A DNA stretch of 64,000 nt from contig OX465599.1 in assembly GCA_950022295.1 (NCBI GenBank), forward strand, positions 6,696,001 through 6,760,000. Reading direction: 5' to 3'. This document shows positions 23,933 through 35,920 of this stretch, piece after piece (within the stretch, counting starts at the first letter, position 1; each line of letters begins with the position of its first letter). A program made the position numbers and the translations under genes. Under the pieces are notes generated by a model, which saw nothing but the letters and a program-made list of their open reading frames with translations, searched no databases and was not told the origin of the DNA. This DNA is from Bromus sterilis (lineage: Eukaryota > Streptophyta > Magnoliopsida > Poales > Poaceae).

Positions 23933-24756
23933 GAGTGAATTGCAGAAAACCACCACATTAAAGCGTAGGTTTGCAGAAAAGATTATTTTACTTATTTTGC
24001 AGAAAACATTAATTTTGCGCTCAATCTTTGCAAAGAATCATTGATCTATTATTTTGAGCCTTTTAATCTTATTTATGACATGTGGGCCTCGGTATTGTTG
24101 ATGTGGCATTACGGCCAACAGGTGATGCCGTTCCGTCTAAAAAAGTGGGGTTCGGGTATAAAAAAATTGGTAGAAAATCTTATTTATGACATGTTATTTT
24201 CTTGTGAGGAAATAAATGATTTATGCAAAACAAAAAATCTAGTAAAAAATGATTTTCGGGAAAAAAAATACATTTCCTGGTTGAAAATGTTTTTTTCAGG
24301 TTTAAAAGTTTTTTCGGCAAAAAATGGGTTTTTCAGGAAAATTTATGTTTTTCCTGTAAGACATTTCAAGGTAAAATATATAATTTTTGTGTTAAAATGT
24401 ATTTTTTATTTCGGGGGAAATCATTTCTTGTCGGCAAAAAGAAATTTGGTAAAAAATGAATTCTGCCGGTTTATTATTATTGTTGGTAAAACTAATTTTT
24501 CCTTGGTAAAAATTAATTTTTTGGTAAAACTGACATGTGTACCCCACCCAGTCATAACGGTCGAAGTTGCTGACTGTTACGTCTGTTCAACAAAACCTGG
24601 GGCCACCTATAATAAACCAAATGAAAAGGCCAAAAAAACTAATTAGTGCTTCTTGGAAAAGATTAAGTTCAAAATCACTGTTTTCAGCAAAAAAAATGGT
24701 AAAATGTTTTTAATTTAAACCTACGCTTTAATGTGGTGGTTTTTCACAATTCACTC
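23933..24756. mobile_element. Terminal-inverted-repeat element, about 820 bp, family unassigned
   Basis: The two ends are inverted copies of about 38 bp: GAGTGAATTGCAGAAAACC at the left continues to GCGTAGGTTT, and the right end mirrors it through AAACCTACGC to CAATTCACTC. The interior is made of degenerate GGTAAAA/TTTTCAGG repeats without a credible gene. Flanking ACTTA and ACTCA match at 4 of 5 bases, so the TSD is uncertain. The element sits only about 50 bp from the right edge of the large solo LTR. Confidence 0.7.
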
Positions 24757-26675
24757 ACTCATTTGTGTGTGTGGAGTCTATGGTTGTGGCCTGGTTGGCT
24801 GGTGTAATTATATTTCGTTCAGGTTTTGCAAGTGGGTCGTTTTTAGATTAACAATTAGAACATGACTGGTTTCATAAATTCGCACTACGGATGGGCAAAA
24901 ATAGCTAATTTATTTCCAAATTGATCGATTGTTGAATTTCACTAAACAAAAATAAGTCCAATCCTTCCTCAAGTTACACGTAGAATAGAGATGGCTTAAC
25001 TTGCAATGGGCGTCGATAATGGGCCGCCCTATTTTTAGGGGCAACTGTATTTCTTCCTTCTTTTTTCATGTATGTTTGGGTTTTGTGATATTTGTTTTCA
25101 TGTGTTTTCTGTTTCTTTTGGATTTCCCTATTTTGTGTTTCTTTTCCTTGTTTTTTGGTTGGTTTCCGTCTCTATTCTTTTCCAATTCGTATTCATTAAA
25201 AAAAGAATACTTCTAATTTTCATGGATATCTTTCAAAAAAACTTTAATATGATTAAATTTAAGTGAAATTTTATTTCAATATTTAAAAAAATTATTTAGA
25301 AAATAAACATTCTTAAATTCAAGACCAATTTGTATAATTTTATATTTAATATGTTTTTTGAAATATATAATCTCGACAAGACAGACTGAAAACACGTGAA
25401 ACCAAACATACGCCAATCTACTTACACCCAAGGTGGTTGTGTCTTAACTATTCGTCACTAGGAGGGTCTTTAAAAACACTCAAGTTCAACTTTTGCACCC
25501 AACTAAAAACACCTCTAGCAGTTCCTGGAAAACACCCTTGATCCGAAAAATTCCGGTCAATATGCGGTTTGGGATCACTTGGTCGATCAAACGGAAACCA
25601 CATATCGGCCTGGCCCGGATGAATTCTTCAAGTTTGCATTATATCCATCCCCTCCACCGCTATATCCTTGGTACCTCGCTTAATTTGGGGTTAGCCCCTC
25701 GGATCCTGCCGCCATGAAATACACTCCTCCACCGTGAAATCGAGTAACTCCGATGAGCAATTACTCCCTTTCCCTGCATGCATGAACAACATCTCTAGTA
25801 GATCCATGGCTGGATCATCCATGCGCAATCCCAGCGGACCTATAAGGAGTGGGTGTGGTGGCAACGAGCAACACCTCAAAGGAGAAGTTGAGATGGCCTG
25901 TGTGCGCCACCCGCCCGCTCGCACGACGCGGAGAAGAGAAGCTCCCACCCTGTGATAGATGTGGTTGTGCTCAGCGACGAGGTAGATGAACTGCAGCGCA
26001 CGTGAAGGTCAGCACATAGGAGGGACTGTTCCCCGTCTCTCCCGGAGCGCCAGGGCGAGATGCGCGGGCTAGCTTCGACGTGTCCAACGAGCACATGTTG
26101 CCCCACTTCAAGATGTGTTGCGCCACCGACGATGAACGCGTTGCCGCTCAGCACGCGGTGGCGAACGGCGAAGATGGTGTGCAGGACCGCCAAGAAGGAG
26201 CATGAGCGCACAGGGGCGTTGTCCAAGTGCGTCGTCAAGCACTACCTCAACTACAACAAGTGAGCATGGCGGCGAACTAGGTCTATGTTTAGATGTTTCT
26301 TTGTTGTATGAACAATGTTTCGTCTAGATGTAATCGTTTAGTATGTTTGTTTTAACTGCATGTGGTAAAAAAATCTAATGCGAAGTATCTTTTGAAAATT
26401 TACAGTATTAATTTAGTGTATTTTTTCTGCCGCTGCTAATTCTATACCTTCAACTGAGTTTAAGGGATACCCGATACCAGTTTTACGGGATACAATTGTA
26501 AAATGTAAGTCTCTGCTTGATAGGCAGGGATCCTTCCAAAATTTCCTTAATTTTCTTGGATAGAAAATTCCGATCTCAGGACATAGGGAGAATTTTGTTT
26601 ATCTCCCCCCGGTGGAGTTTGCTGCTCTGGGAATAATTTCCCATTCAACCAAATAAAACCTTTTTGTGCTGATAG
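24757..26675. other. Mixed non-coding DNA with transposon-like GC-rich patch
   Basis: 24757-25480 is AT-rich with nothing recognised. 25490-26275 is GC-richer and has the texture of a decayed PIF/Harbinger-type element (short ORFs ending in KHYLNYNK on the plus strand), but no domain is secure. 26276-26675 is AT-rich. Confidence 0.3.
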
Positions 26676-26848
26676 CTGATAGTTGATAATGGTCATTTGA
26701 ACTTACGAAATTGATAGCTCACTCACAGGTACACCTCTTCAACGATTAATAATTGTACATGGAATAGCAGAGTTGAATCTGATATCGTTGTGCATCACTA
26801 GCAGCAGTAGTAATGTCCGAGTGGATAACGCCGGCAAGAGTTGTGGAT
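26676..26848. repeat. Direct duplication, copy 1, with a 28-bp inversion at its right end
   Basis: Homologous to 27789-27958 (about 1.1 kb away) from CTGATAGTTGAT through GCAGCAGTAGTAAT. The last 28 bases (26821-26848) are the reverse complement of the matching part of copy 2 with one mismatch. Confidence 0.88.
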
Positions 26849-26899
26849 ATTATACAAGATCTCTGGATTTAGCACTCTTTTTCTTTGGCATGCCATGAA

Positions 26900-27452
26900 C
26901 TTACAATGACATCAACGTCTGAGAGTGCTCAAATATCTTTTCCAAACTTGTTGAAATCATGCTCCTCCGATGAACTTCGAGGTCACTGGATGACACTACA
27001 ACAAGGGATATTACCTAGCAGATGACATCTATCCAAGATGATCAACATTTGTGAAAACTGTCTCAAACCATATGCCGGGAGGCAAGAACTCCTACTTTGC
27101 TCGGTGTCAGCAGGCTTGCAGAAAGAATGTCGAGCGGGCATTTTGTGTGCTCCAATCTCGATTTGCTGTTGTTCGATACCCCGCTCTGACCTGGTTGCAA
27201 TCACATTTGTTGGAGGTGATGAATTGTTGTGTTATCTTGCACAATAGGATCATTGAAAGCGAGCAGCACGAGCCAATGTTTGACATTGAACCATATTTTA
27301 GGCAGGGTCCTGTTGCAATTGTTGATCACCAGGTACCGACAACATGGATTGTCTTCCTCAATATGCGTCAGGAGATTCGAAACCCATAGGTGCATCAAAA
27401 ACTGCATCACGATTTGGTGAAGCACCTATGGAGGCTCAAAGTCAACGACTAG
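26900..27452 (+). pseudogene. PIF/Harbinger transposase fragment (C-terminal part of DDE_Tnp_4-like domain)
   Basis: The plus strand reads like the end of a plant Harbinger transposase. Recognisable pieces are a YNDINV segment, YNKGYYLADDIYP, and RKNVERAFCVLQSRFAVVRY with LEVMNCCVILHNRIIE, the conserved nuclease-domain tail. The N-terminal half is absent. In-frame stops interrupt it (TGA at 27039-27041 where the family has Trp; TAG at 27387-27389), and the upstream part needs frame changes. The reading ends in TAG at 27450-27452. It is a dead remnant lying between the two copies of a duplicated segment. Confidence 0.8.
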
Positions 27453-27788
27453 TTCGATGTGTTTTAATTTGTGTTTGAATTATGAGCTTGCTTCGTTGAA
27501 CTATTTGATTTGTATTGATTTTTATGATTAACTGTGATAAAAATTATTTTTAATTGAATTTGTGCTGAAGTGTAACGAATTTGAGCCGAATTACCGAATC
27601 ACAGCGGCTGGGGGGCGAACTTTGGGGGTCGGCTGGGAGTCGGAGCCCCCTATGGTGAATATAGCGCCGGCAAGCCTCCAAGCGGCGCTGTTTTCCGCTT
27701 TAAACCTTCCTTGGAGAGCCGTACGGCTGGAAATGCTCTAAGTGCACATTACGATTGTACCACCACACGATACACACACCACTAGTAC
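27453..27788. other. Non-coding; probable transposon end near 27590-27745
   Basis: A GC-rich patch ends in GGCTGGAAATGCTCTAAG, the reverse complement of the common AGAGCATTTCCAGCC ends of Harbinger-type elements. It may be the terminus belonging to the adjacent transposase remnant. No matching left end was found. Confidence 0.4.
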
Positions 27789-27958
27789 CTGATAGTTGAT
27801 GAGGGTCATTTGAACTTAAGAATTGACAGCTCACTCACAGATACACCTCTTCAACGATTGATAATAGTACATGGAACAGCAGAGCTGATTCTGATCGATA
27901 TCGTTGTGTATCACTAGCAGCAGTAGTAATATCCACAACTATTGCCGGCGTTATCCAC
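27789..27958. repeat. Direct duplication, copy 2
   Basis: Partner of 26676-26848. It shares GCTCACTCACAG, ACACCTCTTCAACGATTG and ATCACTAGCAGCAGTAGTAAT. The right-hand 28 bases (27931-27958) are in the opposite orientation to copy 1. Confidence 0.88.
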
Positions 27959-28617
27959 TGGTAGCCAAGAGAGACCTGGACGGACGTCTCAGGCAGGACC
28001 GGACCGGATATATAGAGCTCAAATATCCACAAAGCATTGTGTTCCTCATCACTATTTGCTGGCCAGGAAACGCACACGGCCGGCGACAGATGACCACACG
28101 CGTACTGGTGAGTGAGGAGCCAGTAGTAACAACTAACAAGTGTCACTAGCTGTGCAGGCAACGGTGAGCTGGTCCAAGCGCCTCTCTCACTCACTCACTC
28201 TTACCAGTAGCAGCAGTAAGTGTGAAGTGTAGAAGAAGACAGGGAAAGTTATGGACAGCAACAGGAGGCGGCAGCAGCAGCAGTGGCTGCTCTGAACTCT
28301 GAAGATGAGGAGGGAATCTGAGAGCTTGCTAGCAGCAATGCAAGCAGCTTGTGGATCGGAGGAAATGTAGGGAGCTTTTCAGTCACTCTCAGCCAGAAGA
28401 GCAACTTTTGTAGATACTTGGCTTCAGTCTTGTGCACTCAAAATCAAAAGGCCACCCCCTTCACTTCACCTGTAGCCTCATGTCATTCCCCTGCCCATTC
28501 GACGACCCATGTATCTATCTATCTATGTGCATAATCAATTTATTACTAGTGTCTTCATTGTGCAGTTTTTAGCTCGGCGCTGCGCTCCGTCGTCAGCTAT
28601 GGATAGATAGACAGATT

Positions 28618-28648
<31 letters not shown>

Positions 28649-29456
28649 GGATATATGCATCCAGATTTGGGCGGATCGTGGACGCTAACGAGCTGAAACT
28701 GAGCTGAGTGATGTTGCGCCCGTCGGCAATCCGCGCTTGATATCTTCCTAAACATGAAATTGTGTTCTATTCGTCACACGATTCCATTAGCTGCACTAAT
28801 TTTACTGTTTATGGGCGTGTCTTTTCTCTGTATTTATGATATATCTGATTGATATAATACTTCTGTCCAGTGTGATATTGGGGATAACGTCGAGGTGGAG
28901 GGTGCTTTCAACGAAAGAAGCAGGGGGCTATCATGGATGCCCATTCATCCAACACGACAGTATCCTCCTTCATTTGTCATGTCCTTTTTCTGCAGATAAG
29001 AATCACTAGTCCAATCATTCTAGCCGAACACGTTAGAAAAGGAGAGAAAGGATTCTTTTGAAGATGGATTTTGAAAGAAATGAGACTATGAGAGACGACG
29101 GCCGGGGTCAAGAGGCAGGAGTCCTACCTATCTTAAAATAAGGCCCATGTTAATTATGATGTTTAAGAAACAGCAAAAGCCCATGTTAATTATGAAGGTG
29201 GCAGCAAAAGCCCATGCAGACCAGTTTGGGACAATGGCGTTTTCCTCAACAAGAACAAATAAGGCAATGACGATGAGATGATTAGTTAAGAAGTATTTCT
29301 TATAACGATTACTTTCATCTTCTTGGCGGTTGACAAGTGACGTACTGCATGCACGCTAATTGTTGCAACTTAGAAATTTTCATTCTATTTTTGGAAAACA
29401 ATGCCCACTCATATGTACAAAATTATTGTTCTTGTAGTTTTAATCCATATGAATTA
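27959..29456. other. Non-coding sequence
   Basis: No gene is supported. Around 28230-28330 there are CAG-rich and GAGGAGG motifs resembling a transcript leader, but no ORF of useful length follows. The stretch includes the GACA microsatellite. Confidence 0.35.
28612..28650. repeat. (GACA)n microsatellite
   Basis: Tandem GACA/CAGA units with a few variants, preceded by GATA units. Confidence 0.9.
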
Positions 29457-29554
29457 TACACCCTCCAATACATAATAAGTGTCGCTCATTTGTTACTAAG
29501 CTAGTACAAAATTTATACTAGATGACCGACACTTATTGTGGATCGGAGTGAGTA
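29457..29554. mobile_element. Stowaway-like MITE, 94 bp
   Basis: The element at 29459-29552 is bounded by TA. It forms a foldback: ATAATAAGTGTCG pairs with CGACACTTATTGT. The terminal CACCCTCC and GGAGTGAG are variant Stowaway ends. Confidence 0.75.
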
Positions 29555-32442
29555 TAATTTTACTATAAAAATATCCATATTAATTATATCTTTTTACTTT
29601 AAAATAATTCTTACACCTATGAAATTAATAATTTAAAAAGTAAATAAAGTTACTTATTAATAAAAAAAATTATATGTAAAAAGATATGTTCAAGTATCTC
29701 CTATAGATGCTCATTCATAGAAAAGTGTGTACGCATTTTAAATAAAGTATTCAATTATATCATAAAGCAAGTTCATGAATTTATCCCCAAAAATTTGAGA
29801 AAAATGAAAATGAAAAATAAATGTAAACAACAAGAAAAAATGAAAAAGTGAATACACCAAAAAAATAGGAAATGGAAAAGGGGAAACCAGGAAAAAAATC
29901 ATAAAAAGGACAATACTTAAACAGACATTTGTCGTTCTACTTAGGCGGCAAAGAGCACGCCCTAATAGAAATTAGAAAATGGAAAACAAATAGCTTGTTG
30001 GGCCAGCTCATGCGGGGCAGCAATGGTGCACCAATCGCACGTTTAATCTTATATGGTGCTCATATAGGGTTTGCATCAAACATTTTCTTCAGACGTTATT
30101 TACCCCTTAATATTTAATAGCATAAGATAAGTGATATATCAACGCGCACCAATCGACCACACATATATCTTGTTTGTCGCAGGGCCAGCCCTTTGACAAT
30201 CATCCTCTTAACTATTCTAAGAAAACATCTTTACACAGTACCACATCTTTACCTCAAAAAAATCTTGCGTGTAATGAAAATTCAGAGAATCATAGGTGCG
30301 CCAATCGATCTGAGGAATTAAGTCAATGATCACAGAAAGAAAAATCTGGAATTACTAGATTGTGCTTTTCCAGTATGCATGACAAGAAATTGTTAATAAA
30401 TTTGAGTAACAGCTCATTCAAAACTGGAAGTAAGGAATGCTCGCCGAGAAACAAACAGCTCGCCGAAAAGATTTGCAGCAGCCTAAATAGGTCTCTCCTC
30501 ATTCAAGGGCCAGTTGCACATCCATAAACTCACCCCTACATATTTGTCGATAAATGATGGCTTATCTGATAATAGCATGACGTAGTTACAACTTGTTAGT
30601 ATAGCAACTACACACATAATGTGTGTTCCAAACTGAAGTGAGATGTTTATGGCGTCATCGTGAAGACATGTACCTACTGCAGAATGCATCTCCGATCCAT
30701 AACAAACTCATCCACAACAGAGTGGTGAAATACCGTCTTCAGCCAATTTTCTGATGATACATGCATCATTGACGCCTAGCTATTCCAAAACCAGTAATAG
30801 TTGTATTCTTTGATATATTTGGTTAAGAGTAAGTTTTTATTTTTCTTTGAGGGGAGTAAGTAAGTAGTAGTCTTTGATTTTTTTTTTTAGCGTAGTAGTA
30901 GTCTTTGATTTTTTTTTTGAGGGGTAGTAGTAGTCTTTGATGAGAGAACAAAGTGAAACGCAACAAACAACGATGAGTAGGAAACCAAAGCCCATTTAAG
31001 GCCATGGACTAACACTGATGGACTTGTGGCGTAGTAGGCCAGGCCGTTACATTTTGTTTTTGTTTTTGTTTTCGTTTTGTTTCTTTCTCAGTGACCTTAT
31101 CTGTTTTGCTTTTTTTTTAACCCCTCAACAAAAATATTTTTTTCTTTTTAAAACACTGTTACCTTAGTATTTAGGACTTTTTTTATTCATACGATAAGAA
31201 CATTATAAGAATATGTAAATCATAGGAAGTTAAATGATATGTATATCAATTTTCATAGGGAGGGAGATGTCATTGGATGCATAAGATAAGAAAATTTTCA
31301 TTGAGCCTAGGCTAAAAAAATCCTTTGAAATGTGAAGGATTGGTTCATTTGCTACACAGGAATAAAATTTCATTCCTACAAATCAAAGGACTTTAAAGAA
31401 AATTTTCCTAAAAAATGCATATCCATTAAAATACCACAAATTCCTATAAACCAAAGAAGGACTTAGCGGATGCGGCTGTATAACCAGGTGACTGCTAGGC
31501 ATCAATAAGACTTGGATCCTCTTGGATAGTATTTTCTTTTTAGAGCATCTCCAACAGTGTTTAAAAAATCATCCTGTAAAACTTCTACGAAAAGTTCTTT
31601 AAAACTACTTTTGTGAGATCCCGTAAATGTCTTCACCAAAACTTTTAATTGTCATCTAGGGCCCGCAGGTCAGCGACACAAGGTGACACAATGGCTCGGC
31701 GAACAACGAGGGGCGGTCGTCGTGGCACGATGGCCAGCAGCGGCGGGTGACTAGGCCGTCAATGGGGTAGAAGTTTCACGGTAGTTTTTGTGACATGAAT
31801 TGTTTACAGGGTGAACATCAACCCGTAAATATGAGGGCGATGTTGGTGTGAAGTTTACGAAATCCTATACTCTCTTGTTTGTTTATTACCATTTGGGGAT
31901 CACTAATTTTCTATAAATATTAAATAATGGTTTTTTTAGGTATTCAGGATCTCCACGAGTTGAGGTCGATCAGCCAACATGCACTCATGCTAGTATATAA
32001 TCCTGTTAAAGGATTGTCTTGAAGTGAAATGGTGGCCGCGTGTCGCTATGTAAGCTTAATTTAAAAAAAATCCACGTTTATATACAGCTCCATAATCCTT
32101 CTGGCTGTCGCTGTCTAAGCTACGTGTAGCAGGTAAATTAATTGATTATATCCCCTCGCGCGCGCCGTTTTTCTGCCATGGATGCAAAAGGCAAAGGATT
32201 GACGGATTCGGAAACGTTGTTGGCGAGGCCATGTTGCCGTTTTTGCCAAGTAAATTAATGGAAGAAAGCACGTTCAATGGCGGATGGATTGAGACCCGCG
32301 CACAGCGAGCCGTTCCACGTAGCCATCACGAGGTACTCATGCACCTATTTTCATTCCGCGCACTGTTCATCCTGCGGCTCGGTCTACACTCTACACCAAC
32401 GAGGACCGCATGCACCGCCGTTACTAAGACCCATCTCCAATA
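29555..32442. other. AT-rich non-coding stretch with short repeats
   Basis: No gene is supported. A tandem TAGTAGTAGTCTTTGATTTTTTTT repeat lies at about 30862-30945. A segment at about 31544-31880 begins GAGCATCTCCAACAGTGTTTAAA and contains repeated CCCGTAAAT motifs, like a Harbinger-type non-autonomous element. The rest is unassigned. Confidence 0.35.
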
Positions 32443-32533
32443 TACTCCCTCCTTACAGAAATATATATAGATAGTTGAACTTCTTTGGCAAAAAACTCTA
32501 ACTACCGGAGTATATTTTAATGCGGAGGAAATA
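32443..32533. mobile_element. Stowaway-like MITE, about 87 bp
   Basis: CTCCCTCC at the left and GCGGAGGAAA at the right, each flanked by TA. The body is only partly palindromic, so this is an older copy. Confidence 0.6.
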
Positions 32534-32554
32534 AATGATATAGTAGGTATGTTC

Positions 32555-32640
32555 TAAATTAGACGACTTTCATTTATTTACATATGTATCTAGAAATGTA
32601 TACAAATAAAAATCATCTAGTTTGGAACGAAAAGAGTTTT
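32555..32640. mobile_element. Degraded Stowaway-like MITE related to 11806-11903
   Basis: It shares TGTATCTAGA, ATGTATACAAAT and AATCATCTAGTTTGGAACG with the better copy at 11808-11901. The left terminus has been lost. Confidence 0.6.
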
Positions 32641-32844
32641 TTTTTTCATTTATTTACCACCGGCTGGCGCAACCACCATCATGGCTCCAAGCAACTGCCG
32701 GACGGTTTCTTCCTCTTCGCACACAACAACATGGTCGATAAAATTCTCCTAAAGTAATTTTTTTGTTTTAACTTGTCGAGCATGAAGATCGTTTTGATGG
32801 AGATTTCCGTATTGTAGATGAGCTCGTGTGACTCCTCTTTTGTG

Positions 32845-33133
32845 GACCATATAGAATTGATGCACCTGCCAGTTACTTCAAAAGTCTGAACTGATGAAGA
32901 GAGGCCGGGCAATATATTTATATTTCAACACTTCCCTTACGTCTAGGCTATTTTGGTTCTTAGCGTAGGTTTGGTGCAGGCTGCAGGATCTTTTTTTAAT
33001 TCTGCGTTGGCAGGCTCTTGAACTCAAAACCTCTTGGCTCGGATACCATATAAATTGATGCATCAGCCAGTTACTCCAAAAATCTGAACTGATGGAGAGA
33101 GACTAGGAAATATATTTATATTTCAACAGACCA
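32845..33133 (-). mobile_element. Miniature LTR retrotransposon (SMART/TRIM class), 279 bp, with 5-bp TSD
   Basis: Two 80-81-bp direct repeats (32850-32930 and 33049-33128) share TTGATGCA, CAGTTACT, CTGAACTGATG and TATATTTATATTTCAACA. Read on the minus strand, each LTR starts TGTTGAAATATAAATA. The 5' LTR is followed at once by TGGTATCCGAGCC (33048 to 33036), one or two changes from the usual initiator-Met primer-binding site. A purine tract AAGGGAAG precedes the 3' LTR. The TSD GACCA is at 32845-32849 and 33129-33133. The 118-bp interior encodes nothing, so it depends on a partner. Size and plan match the very small LTR elements known from grasses. Confidence 0.88.
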
Positions 33134-33790
33134 TTCCTCATATGATGAGGAATTCGATTTGACTGAAGAAAAGAAGATTGATATGCTAGTAGAGATGCAC
33201 AAGAGGAAGAATCTGAAGCACGACGGTTTCGTGTTTGGCCGTGAATACATCTGGAGAGAACGGTAGAGGCGCATGAAGGATTGTTGCACAACTATTTTGA
33301 TACTCCACCAGTTTTTTCAGAGAGCATTTTAGGATGTCCAAGAATTTGTTTGTTCAGATTTGCATTTTCGTGAAGCAACATGATCGAGCCTTCGAGAAGA
33401 GGAAGTTTTGCGCTGGATTTTTGGACATAGAACTGAGCAGAAGGTCACTACCGATTTACGCATGATGTCTTATGGTGTTGCGATTGATTACGTTGATGAA
33501 AATTTAGCGATGGTAGAGAGCACTTCTATCTGTTATGTTCAATATTTGCAAAGACTATGGTAATATTTAGTCTAGAGTACTTGAGAGCATACAATGCTCA
33601 GGACACTCAGAGTTTTGGAGATAAATAAAAATCTCGCTGGTTTTCATGTATGCTTGGGTTTACCGATTGCATGCACTAGAAGTGGAAGAATTGTTCTCTG
33701 GTATAGAATCCATCGTTTTCTACCATTGTTGTGGGCGCGGTTGACGTGTTCTCGTATGCATTATAGTTACTCGAGTTTATAATAATTTTA
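33134..33790 (+). pseudogene. PIF/Harbinger transposase remnant (N-terminal and middle part)
   Basis: The plus strand, across several frames, keeps segments typical of plant Harbinger transposases: EEFDLTEEKKIDML-like sequence, a REEEVLRWIFG-like piece, TTDLRMMSYGVAIDYVDENL with a following stretch like the family's GES-type segment, then YNAQDTQSF and CMLGFTDCMH. Stops and frameshifts are frequent. The miniature LTR element at 32845-33133 sits directly at its left edge. Confidence 0.7.
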
Positions 33791-35081
33791 AATACATGAT
33801 TATTGTCTATATATACTATTTTTTATTTTTATAGTTATACCTTGTCCTTTCGATATATGTCTTGATTAGTACAATATTTTGTTATATACTCCCTTCTTTC
33901 AGAATTACCATTCGGTGAATGAATAAAAAATGAATGTATCTAAAATTAAAATACATTTAGATACATCCAATCATCCTTCGACCGAGAGCCCTAGTCTTCG
34001 CTCGTGTTTAATGCATTCAAATGGCCTGCTTCGCTCCCTATCCGACACTTATGCGTACCCTCACAGGGGACGGGATGCACCACACCCCGCCATCTCCTCT
34101 TTCTTCGTCCCCCACCTCCATTAGCTAGAACGGTGAGCTCTAGGCTTTTGTCATGTAATAACTTCGAATGATAATATTCTAATAAAGGGTTGTGTGCATC
34201 GACTGATGCAGAGGACGGGATGTTACCCCTTTTCGAAAAAGAAAGCTTTTGTCATCTTGTGTGATAAAAGTCAGTTTGCTGCACTTCAACAATGGGTGCT
34301 CTACAATACGCTCACAGAGGTGGCATGGGCTCCTCAACAAATCGGGTGCGGCATGGAGGGCCGTGCCACCTGCACTTGTGGGGCCCTAAGAAACTATACA
34401 TTGTTTGTCTATTCGTGTGCTTATTATTTAATTTGTCTATTCGTGTGCTTATTTTCTTGTAGGAAACTATACATCCACGAACCAAGCGGCATTGTATATT
34501 TAAGACCTGGATGTAAAGTCAATATAGTGTGTATAGATAGGTGGCAACTTGCATTGCGGCTTGGTATATTTAAAAGACCTTGCACTTGGCGCGGCTCGAT
34601 GATTGCTGACTAAATTTCACATCAATCTTATTCATATGCACAAGTCGTTCATTCCATTGACTGATGATGACCCTTGATATGTGGCTTTAGCTTTCCACAT
34701 CCACTCGACTCTTTGATGATGGATGCGGCGACGGCTAGCTAGCCGTGACTATTCTCTATGTGAACTCGAGGTAGTACTAGTATATTTGTACTAGCTAGTT
34801 AGCTTAGCTTTTCAATGGCGGGCTACTACTGTGCCCACACGCATATATATTCAGCTAACTGATGGTCTTACCAAATGGACGGTGCTCGATCTACATGCAT
34901 GGTCAAAAGTTGTGGCTCAAACATGTATGATAAGTGTATGTATGTATGTTTTCAATGTCAATTGCAGCATGCAGTACGCACCTGATTAGGTAAATCCACA
35001 TGTATGTATGGCTCATCTTTCAAATAGTGAGGTTTATTCGGCTCTCGACCTCCATAAACCTCTTAATTAAGGCAAAAAATG
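33791..35081. other. Non-coding sequence with a decayed MITE
   Basis: A small hairpin-like repeat lies at about 33888-33970 (ACTCCCTTCTTTC with ATGTATCTAAAATTAAAATACATTTAGATACAT), probably an old Stowaway copy. A GTTTGTCTATTCGTGTGCTTATT segment is tandemly repeated near 34404-34455. No gene. Confidence 0.4.
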
Positions 35082-35178
35082 TACTCCCTCCGATCCATAT
35101 TAATGGGCACACACTTAGTACAACTTTAGTACAAAGTTGTACTAAGTGTGTGCCCATTAATATGGGTCGGAGGTAGTA
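35082..35178. mobile_element. Stowaway MITE, 93 bp, almost perfect hairpin
   Basis: The element at 35084-35176 starts CTCCCTCCG and ends CGGAGGTAG, with TA on both sides. The arms (CATATTAATGGGCACACACTT and its inverted copy) pair nearly without mismatch around ACTTTAGTACAAAGT, so a transcript would fold into one long stem. Confidence 0.9.
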
Positions 35179-35920
35179 CGTACTTCAAAAATAAAAATAT
35201 ATAGCAGGTACATATTGTAGTGTTCTCTAAATCTTGCTATACTTTAATGAAAAATATGTTTACATGCGGTCTACAAAAAAAGGTGATTTAAGTAGCAACA
35301 GGCTATCATACATTTCATCGTTTGTAAGATCCACATTTTTTGTGCAACTCGCAAATCGATTTTTTATCCATGAAATTATGTCCATCCATAGTGTGGTATC
35401 ATATTTGTACATGCCCCTTTTTTAACATTGTAATTATCATTTTGCAATGTTTTCCGAGACAATGAGTTCAATGGAGCTCAAATGGCAATGGAAATTTTCT
35501 GATAAAGGGAGTGCGAATTCACTCATAAACATCACATTGATACTATACAGGCGGAAATATTTCATGGCCGACCACGAGCAATTCACCACCCTATTTCAAG
35601 TTTTATGCATAAAATTGAGTATGACCTCCCCTCTTTCCAAAATTGAATTAGAGTCTCTGTTAGAATCACCTTTTGATGTAGAAATTAAAATCTTGGTGTA
35701 GTAGATATGAAGTCATGGAGCACAACCCTACTTGTAAGGTTTAAAATGATGCTGGTCATATTTACTGTCGAGTATGTGCCATAATAGGATATTTAATGAG
35801 ATTACATCGAATGATTCCCTTTTATGTCAAAATATGGAAATTTTGATCAGTTTTATAAAAAGACATCTCTGCATCTACAGTATAAATTAACATCATTAAA
35901 TTCTTCATAAAATATATTTT
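35179..35920. other. Non-coding AT-rich sequence
   Basis: Short ORFs without recognisable motifs. Nothing else is seen. Confidence 0.35.

Noticed and set aside
24041..24646. 201-codon ORF with repeated Lys/Asn/Phe blocks
   Set aside because: It lies inside the TIR element and is made of degenerate GGTAAAA and TTTTCAGG repeats; no protein motif.
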